NCBI GenBank assembly: GCA_030064755.1
Contig: JASJEH010000031.1
Span: 1 to 35,392 of the forward strand
Direction of reading: 5' to 3'
DNA from: Methyloceanibacter sp.
Lineage (GTDB): Bacteria; Pseudomonadota; Alphaproteobacteria; Rhizobiales; Methyloligellaceae
Length of the DNA stretch: 35,392 nucleotides
Made by a program: the position numbers and the translations under genes. The first letter of the stretch is position 1. Every line of letters begins with the position of its first letter. Of the stretch, positions 1 to 8,005 are shown piece after piece. The notes beneath the pieces are model-generated. The model did no database searches. It was not told the origin of the DNA and saw only the letters and a program-made list of their open reading frames with translations.

Positions 1-594
1 AACAGCGGTGCCAAGATCATCGAGACGAGCGAAGGCAAAGTGCCGCTTGATGACATTCTCGACACCGGCCTGTTCGACTTCGGCGCGGCCCAGACGCACC
101 CGACCTGGTTCAAGGAGCTGAACGGCTTCAAGGACCACACGCCGGAGACCGAAGAATACGGGATCACGAGCTTCACCTACCGAGCCCGTGCACCCTTTGA
201 TCCTGCAAAGCTCCACGCCTTCTTCAACTCGACTTGGCCCAATGTGATCCGGGCGAAGGGATTTTTCTGGCTAGCAACGCGGCCTCAATGGGTCGGCGAG
301 CTGAGCCAGGCTGGTGCTTTGGTGCGGCACGAAGGCATTGGTTTCTGGTGGGCAGCGGTGCCGAAGTCCCGCTGGCCCGATGACGGCGATAGCGTCAAAG
401 AAGTCATGAAACGATGGGATGACACTTGGGGTGACAGGCGTCAGGAGCTCGTGTTTATCGGCACGCGTGAGATGGACCGTGAGGCGATAACGGCGGCCCT
501 CAATGATTGCCTCGTCCAAGATCCCCGAAAGGAAGACCTGGCGGACGGCCGTTGGATGTCGCTCCCCGACCCATTTCCAGCCTGGCAGGCTTAG
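1..594 (+). CDS. CobW-family GTP-binding metallochaperone, C-terminal part (5' end outside window)
   Basis: The reading frame is open from the first base, so the gene starts upstream; 197 residues are visible before the TAG stop. The visible part resembles the C-terminal half of the CobW/ZigA/YciC family. It has a short acidic linker (DDILDTGLFDF), then the CobW_C domain with the FTYRARAPFDPAKLHAF segment, a tryptophan-rich core (RAKGFFWLATRP) and a late QELVFIG strand. Family members are G3E GTPases that deliver zinc or cobalt under metal limitation, usually in the cytoplasm. The N-terminal GTPase domain with its P-loop and the CxCC metal site lies outside the window and cannot be checked. 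A GTG at base 40 is internal and not a credible start. Zinc rather than cobalt handling is inferred from general similarity only. Confidence 0.8.
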   Translation, partial: NSGAKIIETSEGKVPLDDILDTGLFDFGAAQTHPTWFKELNGFKDHTPETEEYGITSFTYRARAPFDPAKLHAFFNSTWPNVIRAKGFFWLATRPQWVGELSQAGALVRHEGIGFWWAAVPKSRWPDDGDSVKEVMKRWDDTWGDRRQELVFIGTREMDREAITAALNDCLVQDPRKEDLADGRWMSLPDPFPAWQA

Positions 595-635
595 GAGAAA
601 ACAGGGATTGCGCAAGCGGCGGTGTACAATGCCCC

Positions 636-992
636 ATGACCGGTGGTTCTCGGCACTGGATGGTGATCGCGCTCGCCCTTTTCGCGGCCGCGCTAGCCTA
701 TGCCGCGCTTGCGCCTGCGACATGGCAGGTGCGGCTCGGGCTTCACTGGCTCATTGAACATTTCTTGGGGTTCTTTGCGGTGACCGTGCTCGCCTGTGCG
801 GCCTATCCAAGGCCCATGCGGGTGGCGGCGGTCTTGGTTCCTGTCGCTGTCGGGCTCGAGGCCGCGCAGGCGCTAACCCCAGATCGGACGCCGGACATTG
901 CGACGGCCTTGGTCGCCGCGGCGGCCGTTGCCTCGGCGGCGCTGCTGGCCGATGGTCTTCTCGTCCTGCGCAAACGCTGCCGCCCGAACTGA
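636..992 (+). CDS. VanZ-like small membrane protein
   Basis: This is a 118-residue protein starting at ATG 636, 41 bases after the CobW-family stop. It looks like three or four hydrophobic helices: about residues 9-28, 33-55, 62-80 and 88-110. The HWLIEHFLGFFAVTVL segment and the later QALTPDRTPDIATALVAAA segment match the pattern of short VanZ-like proteins, with a conserved proline/aspartate loop before the last helix. VanZ domains are linked to teicoplanin resistance in Gram-positive bacteria, but in proteobacteria the function of these short versions is unknown. The frame is open further upstream, but that would overlap the preceding gene and lacks membrane-protein character. Function is not established. 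Confidence 0.6.
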   Translation: MTGGSRHWMVIALALFAAALAYAALAPATWQVRLGLHWLIEHFLGFFAVTVLACAAYPRPMRVAAVLVPVAVGLEAAQALTPDRTPDIATALVAAAAVASAALLADGLLVLRKRCRPN

Positions 993-1025
993 GCGCACTG
1001 AGCTAGCGCGCGCGGCACAAATGTG

Positions 1026-2327
1026 ATGTCCTGCCGCCCAACGACCCTCCCTCTTGAGGATACTGAATTGACGAGCATCGCACGCAAGGAGACCGTATCG
1101 GTCAGGATTGGCAACGTGACCATGGGTGGCGGCGCCCCCATCGTCGTCCAATCGATGACCAATACGGACACGGCCGATGTGGGCCAGACGGTTGCGCAGG
1201 TGGAGGCGCTGGCGCGCGCCGGATCGGAGCTTGTACGGATCACGGTCGACCGCGAGGAAGCTGCCGCGGCGGTGCCGCTCATCCGGGCTCAGCTCGACAA
1301 GCGTGGCGTGGAGGTGCCGCTGATCGGCGACTTCCACTACAACGGCCATACGCTGCTGGCGAATAATCCCGATTGCGCGGAGGCCCTGGCGAAGTATCGC
1401 ATCAATCCCGGCAATGTCGGCTTCAAGGACAAGCGGGACAAGCAGTTCTCCCAGATCATCGATATCGCGCTCAAACACGACAAGCCGGTCCGCATCGGCG
1501 TCAACTGGGGCAGTCTCGATCAGGAGCTGCTGACCCGTTTGATGGACGAGAACGCGGCGAGTCCCGATCCGAAGGACGCGCGCGAAGTGATGCATGAGGC
1601 CATGGTGCAGTCGGCGCTTCTCTCGGCCGCGCGGGCGCAGGAGCTCGGCATGGGCGCCGACAGGATCGTGCTATCGGCGAAGGTGTCCGCGGTCCAAGAT
1701 TTGATTGCGGTTTATCGCATGTTGGCCGAGAGGTCGGATCTCGCCCTCCATTTGGGCCTCACTGAGGCCGGCATGGGCTCTAAAGGCATCGTGGCCTCGT
1801 CGGCGGCCATGTCGGTTCTCCTGCAGGAGGGGATTGGCGACACGATCCGCATTTCGCTGACGCCCGAGCCCGGCGGCGATAGGTCGCTGGAGGTGAAGGT
1901 GGGCCAAGAACTCCTGCAGAGTATGGGCTTCCGCGCCTTTGTGCCGCTGGTGGCCGCATGCCCTGGTTGCGGACGGACGACGTCTACGACCTTCCAGGAG
2001 CTGGCCCAGGATATTCAGGCCTTCATTCGCGATCAGATGCCTGATTGGAAGCGCCGCTATCCGGGTGTTGAGAATCTCAACGTCGCGGTCATGGGCTGCA
2101 TCGTGAATGGGCCGGGCGAATCCAAGCATGCCGATATCGGCATTTCGCTCCCCGGCACGGGAGAAGCGCCGGCCGCGCCCGTCTTCATCGAAGGCAAGAA
2201 GGTCACCACGCTACGTGGTCCCGGCGCCGCCGCCGAGTTCAAGCTGATGGTGCTCGACTACATCGAGCAACGCTACGGCAACCCAGCCGCCAGCCGAGAG
2301 GGCGCGCCGCGTACAGCCGCCGAATAG
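1026..2327 (+). CDS. ispG: 4-hydroxy-3-methylbut-2-en-1-yl diphosphate synthase (IspG/GcpE)
   Basis: IspG carries out the penultimate step of the MEP isoprenoid pathway, reducing 2-C-methyl-D-erythritol 2,4-cyclodiphosphate to HMBPP with a 4Fe-4S cluster. The N-terminal TIM-barrel part shows [29 protein letters not shown] sequence and the [10 protein letters not shown] segment. The C-terminal cluster domain carries ACPGCGRTT and [11 protein letters not shown], which supply the three cysteine ligands and a glutamate. The 433-residue length suits the alphaproteobacterial form. The start is uncertain. ATG 1026 has no clear ribosome binding site. An in-frame TTG at 1068 lies 8 bases after GAGG (1056-1059) and would give about 419 residues, still before the conserved core. 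The gene converges on the prenyl synthase gene, whose stop is 16 bases away, so two isoprenoid genes are adjacent. Confidence 0.95.
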   Translation: MSCRPTTLPLEDTELTSIARKETVSVRIGNVTMGGGAPIVVQSMTNTDTADVGQTVAQVEALARAGSELVRITVDREEAAAAVPLIRAQLDKRGVEVPLIGDFHYNGHTLLANNPDCAEALAKYRINPGNVGFKDKRDKQFSQIIDIALKHDKPVRIGVNWGSLDQELLTRLMDENAASPDPKDAREVMHEAMVQSALLSAARAQELGMGADRIVLSAKVSAVQDLIAVYRMLAERSDLALHLGLTEAGMGSKGIVASSAAMSVLLQEGIGDTIRISLTPEPGGDRSLEVKVGQELLQSMGFRAFVPLVAACPGCGRTTSTTFQELAQDIQAFIRDQMPDWKRRYPGVENLNVAVMGCIVNGPGESKHADIGISLPGTGEAPAAPVFIEGKKVTTLRGPGAAAEFKLMVLDYIEQRYGNPAASREGAPRTAAE

Positions 2328-2343
2328 GCGTAACTTTATCAAC

Positions 2344-3249
2344 TCAAGAGCGCCGCTCTGCCACGAACCGGGCCGCGTCGATCAGCATCGCCGCATCGCC
2401 GCCAAACGGCGCGAGGGCACCTTCCGCGTCGGCAACAAGGCCCGCAAGATGTGCCTTGGCGCCGTCAACCCCGAGCAGCCCGACCAGCGTCGCTTTACCT
2501 CGCTCGGCGTCCTTTGAGGCGGCTTTACCCATCGCGGCTGCGTCGCCTTCCGCATCCAGTAAGTCGTCCGCGAGCTGGAAGGCTTGCCCGAAGGCGCTGG
2601 CGTAACGAATAAGCGCCTCGCGATCCTTGGCGCTCGCACGTCCCAGAACGGCGCCGGCCTCGCATGCAAAACGGAACAAGGCGCCGGTCTTGAGCATCTG
2701 CATTGCCGTCGTCTCCTCGGGCGTGAAAGGACGCTGCTCAGCGGCAAGGTCTAGGGCTTGCCCCAACGCCATGCCTTGCCAGCCGCTCGCCTTGGCCAGA
2801 AGATAGGTCAGTTCGGCTCTTATCGCCGGATCGTCATGGCAACTCGGCGCGCTAACGGTCTCGAACGCGATGGTCTGTAGCGAGTCGCCAGCGAGAATAG
2901 CGGTGGCCTCGTCGAAGGCGATATGCACCGTAGGACGGCCTCGGCGCAGCGCGTCGTCGTCCATGGCCGGCAGGTCATCGTGGACGAGGGAGTAGCAGTG
3001 AATGCACTCAAGCGCACAGGCGGCGTCTAGCGCGCTATCCTCCGGCGCACCGAAGAGACTTGCCGCCTGTATCAAGAGAAAGGGCCGCAAACGCTTACCG
3101 CCGCCTAGCGCTGCGTAGCGCATGGCTTCGCTTAGCGGGGCGATCACCTCGCCGCTGGTCGGGGACTGGCCAATTTCTTGGTCCAAGAGGGTGGCAAGCC
3201 GCTCGTTTACGCGCGCGGCAACATGGTCGATTTCGGTTCGGAAAGTCAT
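2344..3249 (-). CDS. ispA: Polyprenyl synthetase, probable farnesyl diphosphate synthase
   Basis: This 301-residue protein probably condenses IPP with DMAPP/GPP to make farnesyl diphosphate. Key features are GGGKRLRP (the IPP-binding region), the first aspartate-rich motif in YSLVHDDLPAMDDD followed by LRRGRPTVH, the GQALDL helix, the KTGALF helix and the second aspartate-rich motif FQLADDLLD. The four residues between aspartates in DDLPAMD are typical of bacterial (IspA-type) short-chain enzymes. I chose ATG 3249 (MTFRTEI). The frame stays open upstream to about 3531, but that extension is low-complexity, reads into mtgA on the other strand and has no family counterpart. In many Hyphomicrobiales this gene sits near mtgA. 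Chain length cannot be proved from sequence, so a geranylgeranyl product is possible. Confidence 0.9.
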   Translation of the reverse strand: MTFRTEIDHVAARVNERLATLLDQEIGQSPTSGEVIAPLSEAMRYAALGGGKRLRPFLLIQAASLFGAPEDSALDAACALECIHCYSLVHDDLPAMDDDALRRGRPTVHIAFDEATAILAGDSLQTIAFETVSAPSCHDDPAIRAELTYLLAKASGWQGMALGQALDLAAEQRPFTPEETTAMQMLKTGALFRFACEAGAVLGRASAKDREALIRYASAFGQAFQLADDLLDAEGDAAAMGKAASKDAERGKATLVGLLGVDGAKAHLAGLVADAEGALAPFGGDAAMLIDAARFVAERRS

Positions 3250-3326
3250 TGTGGGCGAAGGGATAGCTGAGGCTTTCTGTCGCCGCAAATTGATCCTGCC
3301 GCCGCCGGGCGTTAGAACGCCCGTCG

Positions 3327-4187
3327 ATGGATCACAACGGACCCGATGATGAGGCAAAGCCGCCCGAGGCAGGCAATCCGGCGTCGCCACCCGATGCTTC
3401 ACACCTGTCGTCTGCATCGCCGCCGCCATCCCCATCGGGCGATAGGCAAGGGGGCAGCGATGCTTCTGCCGCGGCGCCCGTGAGCGGCTCAAGTCGAAGC
3501 CGCTGGCGGGACAGGCATCCATGGTTGACACGCATCGGGCTTGTCGTCCTCGTGCTTGTGGGAGCCGTCGGTGTCAGTCTTGTGCTCTTCCGCTTCGTCA
3601 ACCCGCCGATCACTTCGGTGATGGTTGTCGAGAAGCTGCGCGGGGAGACCTTAAACCGGCGTTGGGTGCCGATTGAGAAGATCTCCCCCCATATGCGTTT
3701 GGCCGTGATTGCAAGCGAAGACGGGAATTTCTGCGCGCACCAGGGCGTAGATTGGGCAGCCGTCCGCGACGTGCTGGAGTCGGCGAGGAACCTTCAACCC
3801 GCGCGCGGCGCCAGTACGATCCCAATGCAGGTCGCCAAGAATATCTATCTTTGGGAGTTTCGCTCTTACCTGCGCAAAGCGCTCGAGGTGCCGCTGGCTT
3901 ATGCCATAGTGAGCATCTGGCCAAAAGAGCGCGTTTTGGAGGTCTATCTCAACATCGCACAGTTCGGTCCAGGTTTGTTCGGTGTCGAGGCGGCGAGCCG
4001 GAAGTACTTTCGGAAGCCGGCGATTGCGCTCACACAGCGCGAAGCCGTTCTGCTGGCGGCCACCTTGCCAAAGCCGAAACTGCGCAACCCGGCGCGGCCC
4101 AACCGGAGGCACCGTTTGGTGGCCAATGCGGTTCAGAAGCGGCTTCCCTACATTGCCAAGCGGGCGGACTGTGTGCTGAACCCGTAA
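3327..4187 (+). CDS. mtgA: Monofunctional biosynthetic peptidoglycan transglycosylase
   Basis: MtgA is an inner-membrane glycosyltransferase of family GT51 that polymerises lipid II into glycan strands. The protein has 286 residues. A proline/serine-rich cytoplasmic tail (about 1-60) is followed by one transmembrane helix (about 68-92), then the GT51 domain. Conserved GT51 motifs are the ASEDGNFCAHQG block with the likely catalytic Glu131, GASTIPMQVAKN, RKALEVPLAYAI, KERVLEVYLNIAQFGPGLFGVEAASRKYF and AVLLAATLPKP. There is no transpeptidase domain, as expected for MtgA. The tail is longer than in many homologues. The gene is divergent from the prenyl synthase gene with a gap of only 77 bases and is followed by rpmF, an order common in Hyphomicrobiales. 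Confidence 0.93.
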   Translation: MDHNGPDDEAKPPEAGNPASPPDASHLSSASPPPSPSGDRQGGSDASAAAPVSGSSRSRWRDRHPWLTRIGLVVLVLVGAVGVSLVLFRFVNPPITSVMVVEKLRGETLNRRWVPIEKISPHMRLAVIASEDGNFCAHQGVDWAAVRDVLESARNLQPARGASTIPMQVAKNIYLWEFRSYLRKALEVPLAYAIVSIWPKERVLEVYLNIAQFGPGLFGVEAASRKYFRKPAIALTQREAVLLAATLPKPKLRNPARPNRRHRLVANAVQKRLPYIAKRADCVLNP

Positions 4188-4207
4188 GCGTGTTCGAAAC
4201 TCGGCCC

Positions 4208-4236
4208 TGGTCAGCGGCGAAATATGTGACTATAAG
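4208..4236 (+). promoter_or_regulatory. Candidate sigma-70-type promoter for rpmF
   Basis: TGGTCA (4208-4213, 4 of 6 matches to TTGACA) and TATAAG (4231-4236, 5 of 6 matches to TATAAT) are separated by exactly 17 bases. They lie in the spacer between mtgA and rpmF, about 55 bases before the rpmF start. A separate promoter for a highly expressed ribosomal protein gene is expected. The call rests on consensus matching only. Confidence 0.4.
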
Positions 4237-4290
4237 AGCGCCCAATGACGCGCCCCCGCGAACGGCGGCGGCGCCAAGAGGTTCAAAAGA

Positions 4291-4476
4291 ATGGCTGTTC
4301 CTAAGAGAAAAGTGTCCCGTATGAAGCGGGGCAACCGGCGGAGCCACGACGCTGTCGCGGCGCCGGCCTATGTCGAGGATAAGGACTCCGGCGAGCTTCG
4401 CCGTCCGCATCATATCGACTTGAAGTCGGGCCGTTACCGTGGCCGCCAGGTGATCACGATTAAGGAAGAGGCCTAG
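4291..4476 (+). CDS. rpmF: 50S ribosomal protein L32
   Basis: This 61-residue protein begins [20 protein letters not shown], the canonical L32 N-terminus, and continues with a basic C-terminal part containing [16 protein letters not shown]. It lacks the two CxxC zinc-ribbon pairs found in many other L32 proteins, as is usual for the alphaproteobacterial cysteine-free form. L32 is a structural protein of the large ribosomal subunit. The start is fixed by the conserved MAVPKRK sequence, with a purine-rich stretch (AAGAGG) 11 bases upstream. It is followed by a strong hairpin terminator, so transcription probably ends there. Confidence 0.97.
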   Translation: MAVPKRKVSRMKRGNRRSHDAVAAPAYVEDKDSGELRRPHHIDLKSGRYRGRQVITIKEEA

Positions 4477-4521
4477 GGGGTCTCAGCCTTCTCAGGCTCC
4501 AATCCTTTGGGTCATCTTTGA

Positions 4522-4551
4522 TGTTCTCCGCTCCGGTGTTCTCCGCGCCGG
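4522..4551. repeat. 15-bp tandem duplication making up the rpmF terminator
   Basis: Two adjacent 15-base units, TGTTCTCCGCTCCGG (4522-4536) and TGTTCTCCGCGCCGG (4537-4551), differ at one position. The pair of units supplies both arms of the hairpin that terminates rpmF. Confidence 0.8.
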
Positions 4552-4560
4552 AGCGCTTTT
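4529..4560 (+). terminator. Rho-independent terminator after rpmF
   Basis: CGCTCCGG (4529-4536) pairs perfectly with CCGGAGCG (4548-4555) across an 11-base loop, followed by CTTTT (4556-4560). The hairpin is 52 bases after the rpmF stop. The rest of the 308-base spacer (4477-4784) holds only a short AGCCT/AGGCT hairpin at 4485-4498; I see no gene or clear promoter in it. Confidence 0.7.
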
Positions 4561-4784
4561 GCGTGTCTGGCTCATCCCGTAGGCCGCCTAGGTAGGGTCT
4601 TGCTAACCAAGCACACAGAAACAAGGGGGGCTCGGCTGCCAGCGCCCCCATTTTGCCGCCCGAGACCGCCGACGGCGTCGAGAGTTTTCGGCTTCTTAAG
4701 TCTTGCCACCTAGCCTTGGCGTACAAGCAATGAGCGTCGAGGGGATCTCAATTGGCGCCGCAGGCATCAGCATAAGGGGCGGCA

Positions 4785-6506
4785 ATGGAGAAATCCGAGA
4801 CCATGGTGTCGGCCAGCGACGAGCTGCAGGTTGAACTTGAGGACGTGCTGGACGGCGTTCAAACCACGGCCTATCGCTGGGATTTCGCATCAGATCGAAT
4901 CGACTGGGCCAAGAACGCCGGAACCGTGCTTGGCGGAGTCGAGATTGATGCGCTTGAGCGCGGCCGCGCCTTCGCGTTGCGCATCGATCCGAGGCACGCA
5001 GCCGATCGATACGATGGCGTTCGAGGAGGTGCGACGCCCGCCCCCGATGCGTCAATCCCCTATGCGCTTCGTTACCGCTTCATGCCGGAGGGTCGCCGAG
5101 GAAAGGCCGCCGTCTGGGTAGAGGAGCGCGGCGTTTGTATAACGGACGCAGCGGGCCGGCCCATCCGGGCGCAAGGCACGATGCGAATTTCCACCGATCG
5201 CCGCCGTCGTGAACGCGCGCAATTAAATGCAGCGCCTGAGGCGGCCTCGGCGCTTCCCTCGCGCGCGGAACTCACCGGATTGATTTCTCAGCTGGTATCC
5301 AGCAGTGCCGGGGGCGACTCAACAGGTGCCTTTCTACTTGTCGGCGTCAATGATCTAAGCCGCATCAACGAGACCTACGGTTACGATGTGGGAGACGAGG
5401 TCATCACCATCGTCGGCCAGCGTCTTGCCGCCGCCGTACGAGGACGTGACTGCCTGGGCCGCTTCTCTTCAAACAAGTTCGGGATCGTACTGCGTGGCTG
5501 CGACGCCAACGAAGCCGTCTCCGTCGCCCGTCGCATGATGGCCGCGGTTGAAGGAGACGTCGCAAGCACCCGCTCGGGGGCCGTTCCCGTAAACATTTTC
5601 GTGGGGGCCCTCCTGCTGCCTGACCATGCGCAATCCACGCAGGATGCGATCGGTCGTGCGATGCAGGCCGTCGAGATGGCACGCGTGAATCCTCGAGAGC
5701 GATTCTATTGCTACGATCCGTCGTCACCGCGCGAAGCACAGCGCAAGCATAGCATCGCGATGGCTGACGAAGTCATCCGCGCCCTGAATGATCGCCGGAT
5801 CGCAATTGCGCTGCAGCCGGTTGTCAGCTCTGGTAGTCACAATGCCGAGTTCTACGAGTGCCTCTTACGTCTGCGCCAACCCGACGGATCGGTCATGGAA
5901 GCGCGCGAATTTGTTCCGGCTGCCGAGGAGCTGGGACTGTCCAAGCTTATCGATCATCGTGCGTTGGAGCTGGCGGTTGAGCTCTTGCGCGCGGCCCCGA
6001 CGCGTAAGCTAGCACTCAATGTCTCGGCGCTATCCACGACCGACCGCCACTGGATCGATGCGCTTGAAGCCTTAACCGGCAAGGATCGCAGGTTAACGGA
6101 GAGGCTCACTGTCGAGATCACCGAGACTGCCGCCACATCGGACATGGAAGCCACCGCCGAATTCGTGACGGCTTTGAAAGTGGCGGGCTGCCGCGTCGCA
6201 CTCGATGACTTTGGCGCTGGCTATGCATCGTTTCGCTCGCTGCGCAATCTCGGTGTCGACATGGTCAAGATCGACGGTTCCTTTATTGAGAATCTCGGAA
6301 CAAACGAAAAAGACGCGACTTTCGTGCAGACGCTACTGGATCTTGCGCATCGATTTGGTGTCGAAACCGTCGGTGAGTGGGTGGGCGACGAACGTGTCGC
6401 CGATCTCTTGGAGAAGGCGGGCGTATCTTACATGCAAGGCGACTTCTTTGGTGCGCCAGAGCTCCATGAGGGGCCGCAGGTTGCGCGGAGAAAGTCTGCC
6501 GGTTAG
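4785..6506 (+). CDS. PAS-GGDEF(degenerate)-EAL cyclic-di-GMP signalling protein
   Basis: This 573-residue cytoplasmic protein has three parts. The first (about 15-140) is a PAS-like sensor that starts with the AYRWDFASDRIDWAKNAGTVLG pattern. The second (about 165-310) is a GGDEF fold. The third (about 325-560) is an EAL domain. In the GGDEF domain the signature is SSNKF (residues 228-232), so it should not make c-di-GMP; it may bind GTP or act only structurally. The EAL domain reads ECLLRL at 358. It keeps the catalytic-type residues in LNVS, VEITET, LDDFGAGY (Asp474-Asp475), VKIDGSFI, a Glu in VGEWV and MQGDFFG, so phosphodiesterase activity is plausible. No transmembrane segment is visible. 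The gene appears monocistronic, downstream of the rpmF terminator. The signal sensed by the PAS domain is unknown. Confidence 0.88.
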   Translation: MEKSETMVSASDELQVELEDVLDGVQTTAYRWDFASDRIDWAKNAGTVLGGVEIDALERGRAFALRIDPRHAADRYDGVRGGATPAPDASIPYALRYRFMPEGRRGKAAVWVEERGVCITDAAGRPIRAQGTMRISTDRRRRERAQLNAAPEAASALPSRAELTGLISQLVSSSAGGDSTGAFLLVGVNDLSRINETYGYDVGDEVITIVGQRLAAAVRGRDCLGRFSSNKFGIVLRGCDANEAVSVARRMMAAVEGDVASTRSGAVPVNIFVGALLLPDHAQSTQDAIGRAMQAVEMARVNPRERFYCYDPSSPREAQRKHSIAMADEVIRALNDRRIAIALQPVVSSGSHNAEFYECLLRLRQPDGSVMEAREFVPAAEELGLSKLIDHRALELAVELLRAAPTRKLALNVSALSTTDRHWIDALEALTGKDRRLTERLTVEITETAATSDMEATAEFVTALKVAGCRVALDDFGAGYASFRSLRNLGVDMVKIDGSFIENLGTNEKDATFVQTLLDLAHRFGVETVGEWVGDERVADLLEKAGVSYMQGDFFGAPELHEGPQVARRKSAG

Positions 6507-6519
6507 GGCCTGTCGGGCT

Positions 6520-7089
6520 CTAACCCCCGCGTTCTTCATCGTCAGCACCACGCCTGAGCCGCGCGGCGAGAGCGAAAAGAGAGGGGTCATGCGTGCCTAA
6601 GGCCTCCAGGTGCGCGACCGTATTCAGTACATAGTCGATATTGGCGCCGGCCTGTCCGCGTCGGCTTCGTACGATTTCAAGCTGCACCTCGATGTCCAGT
6701 GCGCCAGCATACTGAGGGTGGCTTGGGTCGGTTACGAATGTGAGCGCCTTTACGGTGTGTCCGGAGCCGTCGGAGAGTGTGACCGGGCGATAAGCTTCGA
6801 CATAGACATCTGTGACCTGCTCTCGTTGCCGCAGATAAGCGACAGTGTCATTCTCGGCGCCACGCTCGACGCGGAACGCGACACCATGGCACTCACCGCC
6901 GGCGGCGAGCCCCATGACCAGCCCTGGGGCATTGAACGTACCCCGGTGGACGACGGAATAAATGCAAAGCGCCCTATGCAGACCTTTGAGGCGTGCTGGG
7001 CTCTGCACATCAAATGGAAAGTCGGGTCGCCACATAAGCGACCCATAGCCGAAGACCCAAAGGTCGTTCTTGTCCGCGTTAGTCGTCAT
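6520..7089 (-). CDS. Gamma-glutamylcyclotransferase, ChaC-like
   Basis: This protein of about 189 residues has the ChaC fold. The substrate-binding YGSLMWRP loop is at about residues 15-22. The segments RLKGLHRALCIYSVVHRGT, PGLVMGLAAGGECHGVAFRV and the REQVTDVY region, which probably holds the catalytic glutamate, follow. ChaC enzymes cleave glutathione to 5-oxoproline and Cys-Gly in the cytoplasm. I chose ATG 7089 because it overlaps the tyrA stop by 11 bases, which suggests translational coupling. An upstream ATG at 7137 would extend 16 residues into tyrA and looks less likely. It is the last gene of a hisC-tyrA-chaC run, although a link between glutathione turnover and aromatic amino acids is not obvious. 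Confidence 0.85.
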   Translation of the reverse strand: MTTNADKNDLWVFGYGSLMWRPDFPFDVQSPARLKGLHRALCIYSVVHRGTFNAPGLVMGLAAGGECHGVAFRVERGAENDTVAYLRQREQVTDVYVEAYRPVTLSDGSGHTVKALTFVTDPSHPQYAGALDIEVQLEIVRSRRGQAGANIDYVLNTVAHLEALGTHDPSLFALAARLRRGADDEERGG

Positions 7090-8005
7090 GCCCATGCGGT
7101 CGGCCGAAGTCGGCATCTGCGGTGTCTTGACCCGCATCGATGATGCTGTGCCGGATCGCCCGGGAGCGGGTGAAGCGATCCTGCAGAGCTTGGCCGTCGT
7201 CCCAGCGGATCAGACGCTGGAGCGCGGCGAGGTCTTCGGAAAAGCGGCCGAGGACTTCCAGGACCGCATCCTTGTTGCTGAGAAACACGTCCCGCCACAT
7301 GACGGGGTCGGAGGATGCGATGCGCGTGAAATCGCGAAAGCCCCCAGCGGAAAACTTGATGACTTCCGATTGAGTCACGGTCTCAAGCTCGGCGGCCGTA
7401 CCCACTATGTTGTAGGCGATCAGATGGGGAACATGACTGGTCATCGCGAGCACGATATCATGGTGCTCGGGCGTCATCTGTTCGATTGTCGAGCCAAGTC
7501 CACGCCACAAGGCCTCGACCGCTTCAATGCCTGCCGCCGTCGAGCGCTCGCAAGGCGTAAGGACGTACCAACGCCCTTCAAACAACTCGGCGAAGCCTGC
7601 CTCGGGGCCAGAATACTCCGTGCCCGCGACCGGATGCCCCGGCACGAAGACCGCATGGTCGGGAAGCACCGGACCAACTTGGCGCACCACGGCAGCCTTC
7701 ACCGACCCTACGTCGGTAACGATCGCGCCTTCAGCCAGATGCGGGGCGACGGATTGCGCGGCAGCCTCCATGGCGCCGACCGGCACGGCAAGGACGACGA
7801 GCCTTGCATTCGCCACCGCCTCCTCGGCTGACTCTGCGATAGCATCGCAAAACCCGAGCTCACGGGAGCGCGCTCGTACGTCAGGCGAACCATCGAAGCC
7901 GATGACGGTGGTCGAGAGGCCATGTTTTTTGATGCCGCGCGCCATGGACGAGCCGATCAGCCCCAACCCCACGATGGCGACCTTGTCGAATAGAGTCTCG
8001 GTCAT
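7079..8005 (-). CDS. tyrA: Prephenate (or arogenate/cyclohexadienyl) dehydrogenase
   Basis: This 308-residue enzyme oxidatively decarboxylates prephenate and/or arogenate in tyrosine synthesis. The N-terminal Rossmann fold has GLGLIGSS (13-20) and a following acidic residue in the second strand. Other family blocks are [43 protein letters not shown] and [13 protein letters not shown], followed by an all-helical dimerisation domain. There is no fused chorismate mutase and no ACT domain. ATG 8005 overlaps the hisC stop in an ATGA arrangement, so the two genes are translationally coupled. In Zymomonas mobilis a tyrC next to a hisC-like aminotransferase gene has been described as a broad-specificity cyclohexadienyl dehydrogenase, so arogenate use is possible here. 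Confidence 0.93.
   Translation of the reverse strand: MTETLFDKVAIVGLGLIGSSMARGIKKHGLSTTVIGFDGSPDVRARSRELGFCDAIAESAEEAVANARLVVLAVPVGAMEAAAQSVAPHLAEGAIVTDVGSVKAAVVRQVGPVLPDHAVFVPGHPVAGTEYSGPEAGFAELFEGRWYVLTPCERSTAAGIEAVEALWRGLGSTIEQMTPEHHDIVLAMTSHVPHLIAYNIVGTAAELETVTQSEVIKFSAGGFRDFTRIASSDPVMWRDVFLSNKDAVLEVLGRFSEDLAALQRLIRWDDGQALQDRFTRSRAIRHSIIDAGQDTADADFGRPHGHDD

Noticed and set aside
3250-3531. N-terminal extension of the prenyl synthase
   Set aside because: Open frame, but it overlaps mtgA, has odd composition and lies before the family's conserved start.
7070-7831. Long open frame opposite tyrA
   Set aside because: Antisense shadow of a clear dehydrogenase gene; no motif of its own.
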